NCBI GenBank assembly: GCA_020403455.1
Contig: JADBXP010000016.1
Location: 62,001-126,000, forward strand
Source: Chitinophagaceae bacterium
GTDB lineage: Bacteria; Bacteroidota; Bacteroidia; Chitinophagales; Chitinophagaceae
DNA: 64,000 nt
Direction of reading: 5' to 3'
The notes under the pieces are model-generated. The model was not told where the DNA came from, made no database searches, and saw nothing but the letters and a program-made list of their open reading frames with translations. The translations under genes were made by a program, and so were the position numbers. Below are positions 62,940 through 64,000 of the stretch, one piece after another. Position 1 is the first letter of the stretch; each line of letters starts with the position of its first letter.

Positions 62940-63380
62940 TTATTGCACGGGCTGAACAATTTTACCCGTGAATGTGAGCACATAGTTGTCACCACCGGGT
63001 GTATTGCTCGTTACATAAACTGTTTTATAGATATCCCCGGGATGAGATTTATTGCTATTAAATGAGGCAGTAACGATCCCATTTTCACCTGGCAAAATAG
63101 CAGATTCGGTATAAGAAGGAATTGTACATCCGCAGGAGGCACGCACACCGGTTAAAAAAAGCGGCTTGGTACCGATATTGGTGCACTGGAATTTAACCTG
63201 AATGGAATCGCCCATTTTGATGGTGCCGAAATCGATCAGCGTATCTAACCACTGAATGCGCGTAAAATTTGCAGTATCGCGCTGTGAGACAATGCTCGCA
63301 TTTTCAGCGGAAGATTGGTTATTCCGACAGGCATGAAATGCTAGGAACAGCAGAGCACTGAAAAAAAACAACTTTTTCAT
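62940..63380 (-). CDS. DUF1573 lipoprotein
   Basis: A 146-aa lipoprotein (FFFSALLFLAFHAC signal) with the DUF1573 Ig-like beta-sandwich: DTLIDFGTIKMGDSIQVKFQ, TNIGTKPLFLTGVRASCGCT and SFNSNKSHPGDIYKTVYV. The paired cysteines in SCGCT are typical of the family. The function is unknown; it sits regularly between nusB and yajC in Bacteroidota. It begins 2 bp after nusB ends. Confidence 0.9.
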   Translation of the reverse strand: MKKLFFFSALLFLAFHACRNNQSSAENASIVSQRDTANFTRIQWLDTLIDFGTIKMGDSIQVKFQCTNIGTKPLFLTGVRASCGCTIPSYTESAILPGENGIVTASFNSNKSHPGDIYKTVYVTSNTPGGDNYVLTFTGKIVQPVQ

Positions 63381-63382
63381 GT

Positions 63383-64000
63383 TCAGGCAGTTGGAGATTT
63401 AAAATCCTTTTTATTGATCTTTCCTTCCTGCACCAGTTCCTTGTGAATGTTATCGAGTATGCCATTCACAAATTGTCCGCTTTGCTGTGTGCTGTAGGCT
63501 TTGGCAAGGTCTATGTATTCATTGAGGGTTACTTTGGTAGGAATGGTGTCAAAAAACAAGAGTTCACAAAGCCCCATCCTCATCAGAATCATATCGAGAA
63601 CAGCAATTCTCTCTGCATCCCAATTTTTTAATTTAGGATTGATCAGGGTGGCACAAAATTCCTTCTTCTCCCCCACTGTTCTCAGCAAGTCTTTTGCAAA
63701 CAACCATTTTTCCGGACTCAGCAATTCCTGTGTGTTGTAAACTCCGGGTTTTTGAATATAGTTCAAGACCAGTTGTTCCATCATCTCTGCATCGTCGTCC
63801 CAATTATTGAATAATTCCTCCACTTGCTGGCAAAACAACTCGTTGGGAAGAAGAACCTGGGAAAAAAGCACCCTGATTATTTCCCTGTCTTTTGACTTGT
63901 CGTGTGCAGGATCCAGAATGTATTGATGGTAAGTTGTTGTTTCTTTTAAAATATTGTACATGCGTTTCAGCATTTCCGGGTCGATCAGCTGATCGGTTTT
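63383..64000 (-). CDS. nusB: transcription antitermination factor NusB, C-terminal part (runs off right edge)
   Basis: RNA-binding partner of NusE in rrn antitermination. The frame stays open to the window edge; an internal Met at 63971-63973 is not the start, because KTDQLIDPE precedes it in frame. Bacteroidota NusB proteins are long (about 300 aa) with an extra N-terminal half, consistent with this. The C-terminal NusB helices are clear: NWDAERIAVLDMILMRMGLC, TKVTLNEYIDLAKAYSTQQS and GQFVNGILDNIHKEL. Confidence 0.93.
   Translation of the reverse strand, partial: KTDQLIDPEMLKRMYNILKETTTYHQYILDPAHDKSKDREIIRVLFSQVLLPNELFCQQVEELFNNWDDDAEMMEQLVLNYIQKPGVYNTQELLSPEKWLFAKDLLRTVGEKKEFCATLINPKLKNWDAERIAVLDMILMRMGLCELLFFDTIPTKVTLNEYIDLAKAYSTQQSGQFVNGILDNIHKELVQEGKINKKDFKSPTA

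Overview
The window looks like a chromosomal segment of a Bacteroidota bacterium, most probably of the Chitinophagaceae or a close relative. The clues are a short (285 aa) primary sigma factor of Bacteroidota type, DUF3276 and DUF3822 family genes, a SusC/SusD outer-membrane pair, a protein with a C-terminal type IX secretion sorting domain, the nusB-DUF1573-yajC-coaE cluster, aminofutalosine synthase (menaquinone by the futalosine route), and scattered TAnnTTTG-like promoter elements in place of classical -10/-35 boxes. The family-level placement is inference; no rRNA is present to settle it. Several ATG starts lie downstream of the longest open frame, and a few genes use GTG or TTG.

Positions 1-20.8 kb are dense housekeeping DNA: partial gyrA; a saccharopine-dehydrogenase-like gene converging on a five-gene minus-strand operon (DUF3822, rsmD, 5-formyl-THF cyclo-ligase, lpxK, RNase R); a MATE transporter; a trxB-folB-TPR-ACBP operon; the primary sigma factor with a clear terminator; a plus-strand threonine aldolase-pgi-GNAT set; and a minus-strand M1 peptidase-ABC exporter-PUR-family gene set.

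Positions 21-41 kb are looser, more AT-rich and dominated by exported proteins. They hold a tandem pair of unknown secreted proteins, a carboxypeptidase-regulatory-domain protein, a tandem pair of FGE-fold secreted proteins that lack the expected C-terminal cysteine, and tRNA-Ser(UGA). The tRNA is followed by an unusual array of five 60-63 nt palindromic repeats, one module of which recurs 6 kb away. Next come a SusC-SusD-DUF4397 operon, a beta-propeller-like type IX cargo with a small partner gene, and a Crp/Fnr regulator near a DUF2141 protein and an alpha/beta hydrolase.

Positions 41-64 kb return to core genes: an M16 double-domain peptidase, a MutS2-like protein without its Smr nuclease domain, msrA, a second M1 peptidase, a polysaccharide flippase, an NlpC/P60 lipoprotein, dnaE, trxA, a nucleoside permease, mqnE, L-serine dehydratase, an aspartate-type aminotransferase, a stand-alone RlmK-like rRNA methyltransferase, and coaE-yajC-DUF1573-nusB (partial at the right edge).

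I did not find a phage, insertion sequence, CRISPR array or recognisable defence system. The least explained signal is the repeat family at 28.6-29.1 kb and 34.9 kb. Its core carries the very stable GCGAAGC mini-hairpin motif and a 15-nt segment complementary to the 3' flank of the adjacent tRNA. The two unknown secreted paralogues at 21.7-23.3 kb come next.
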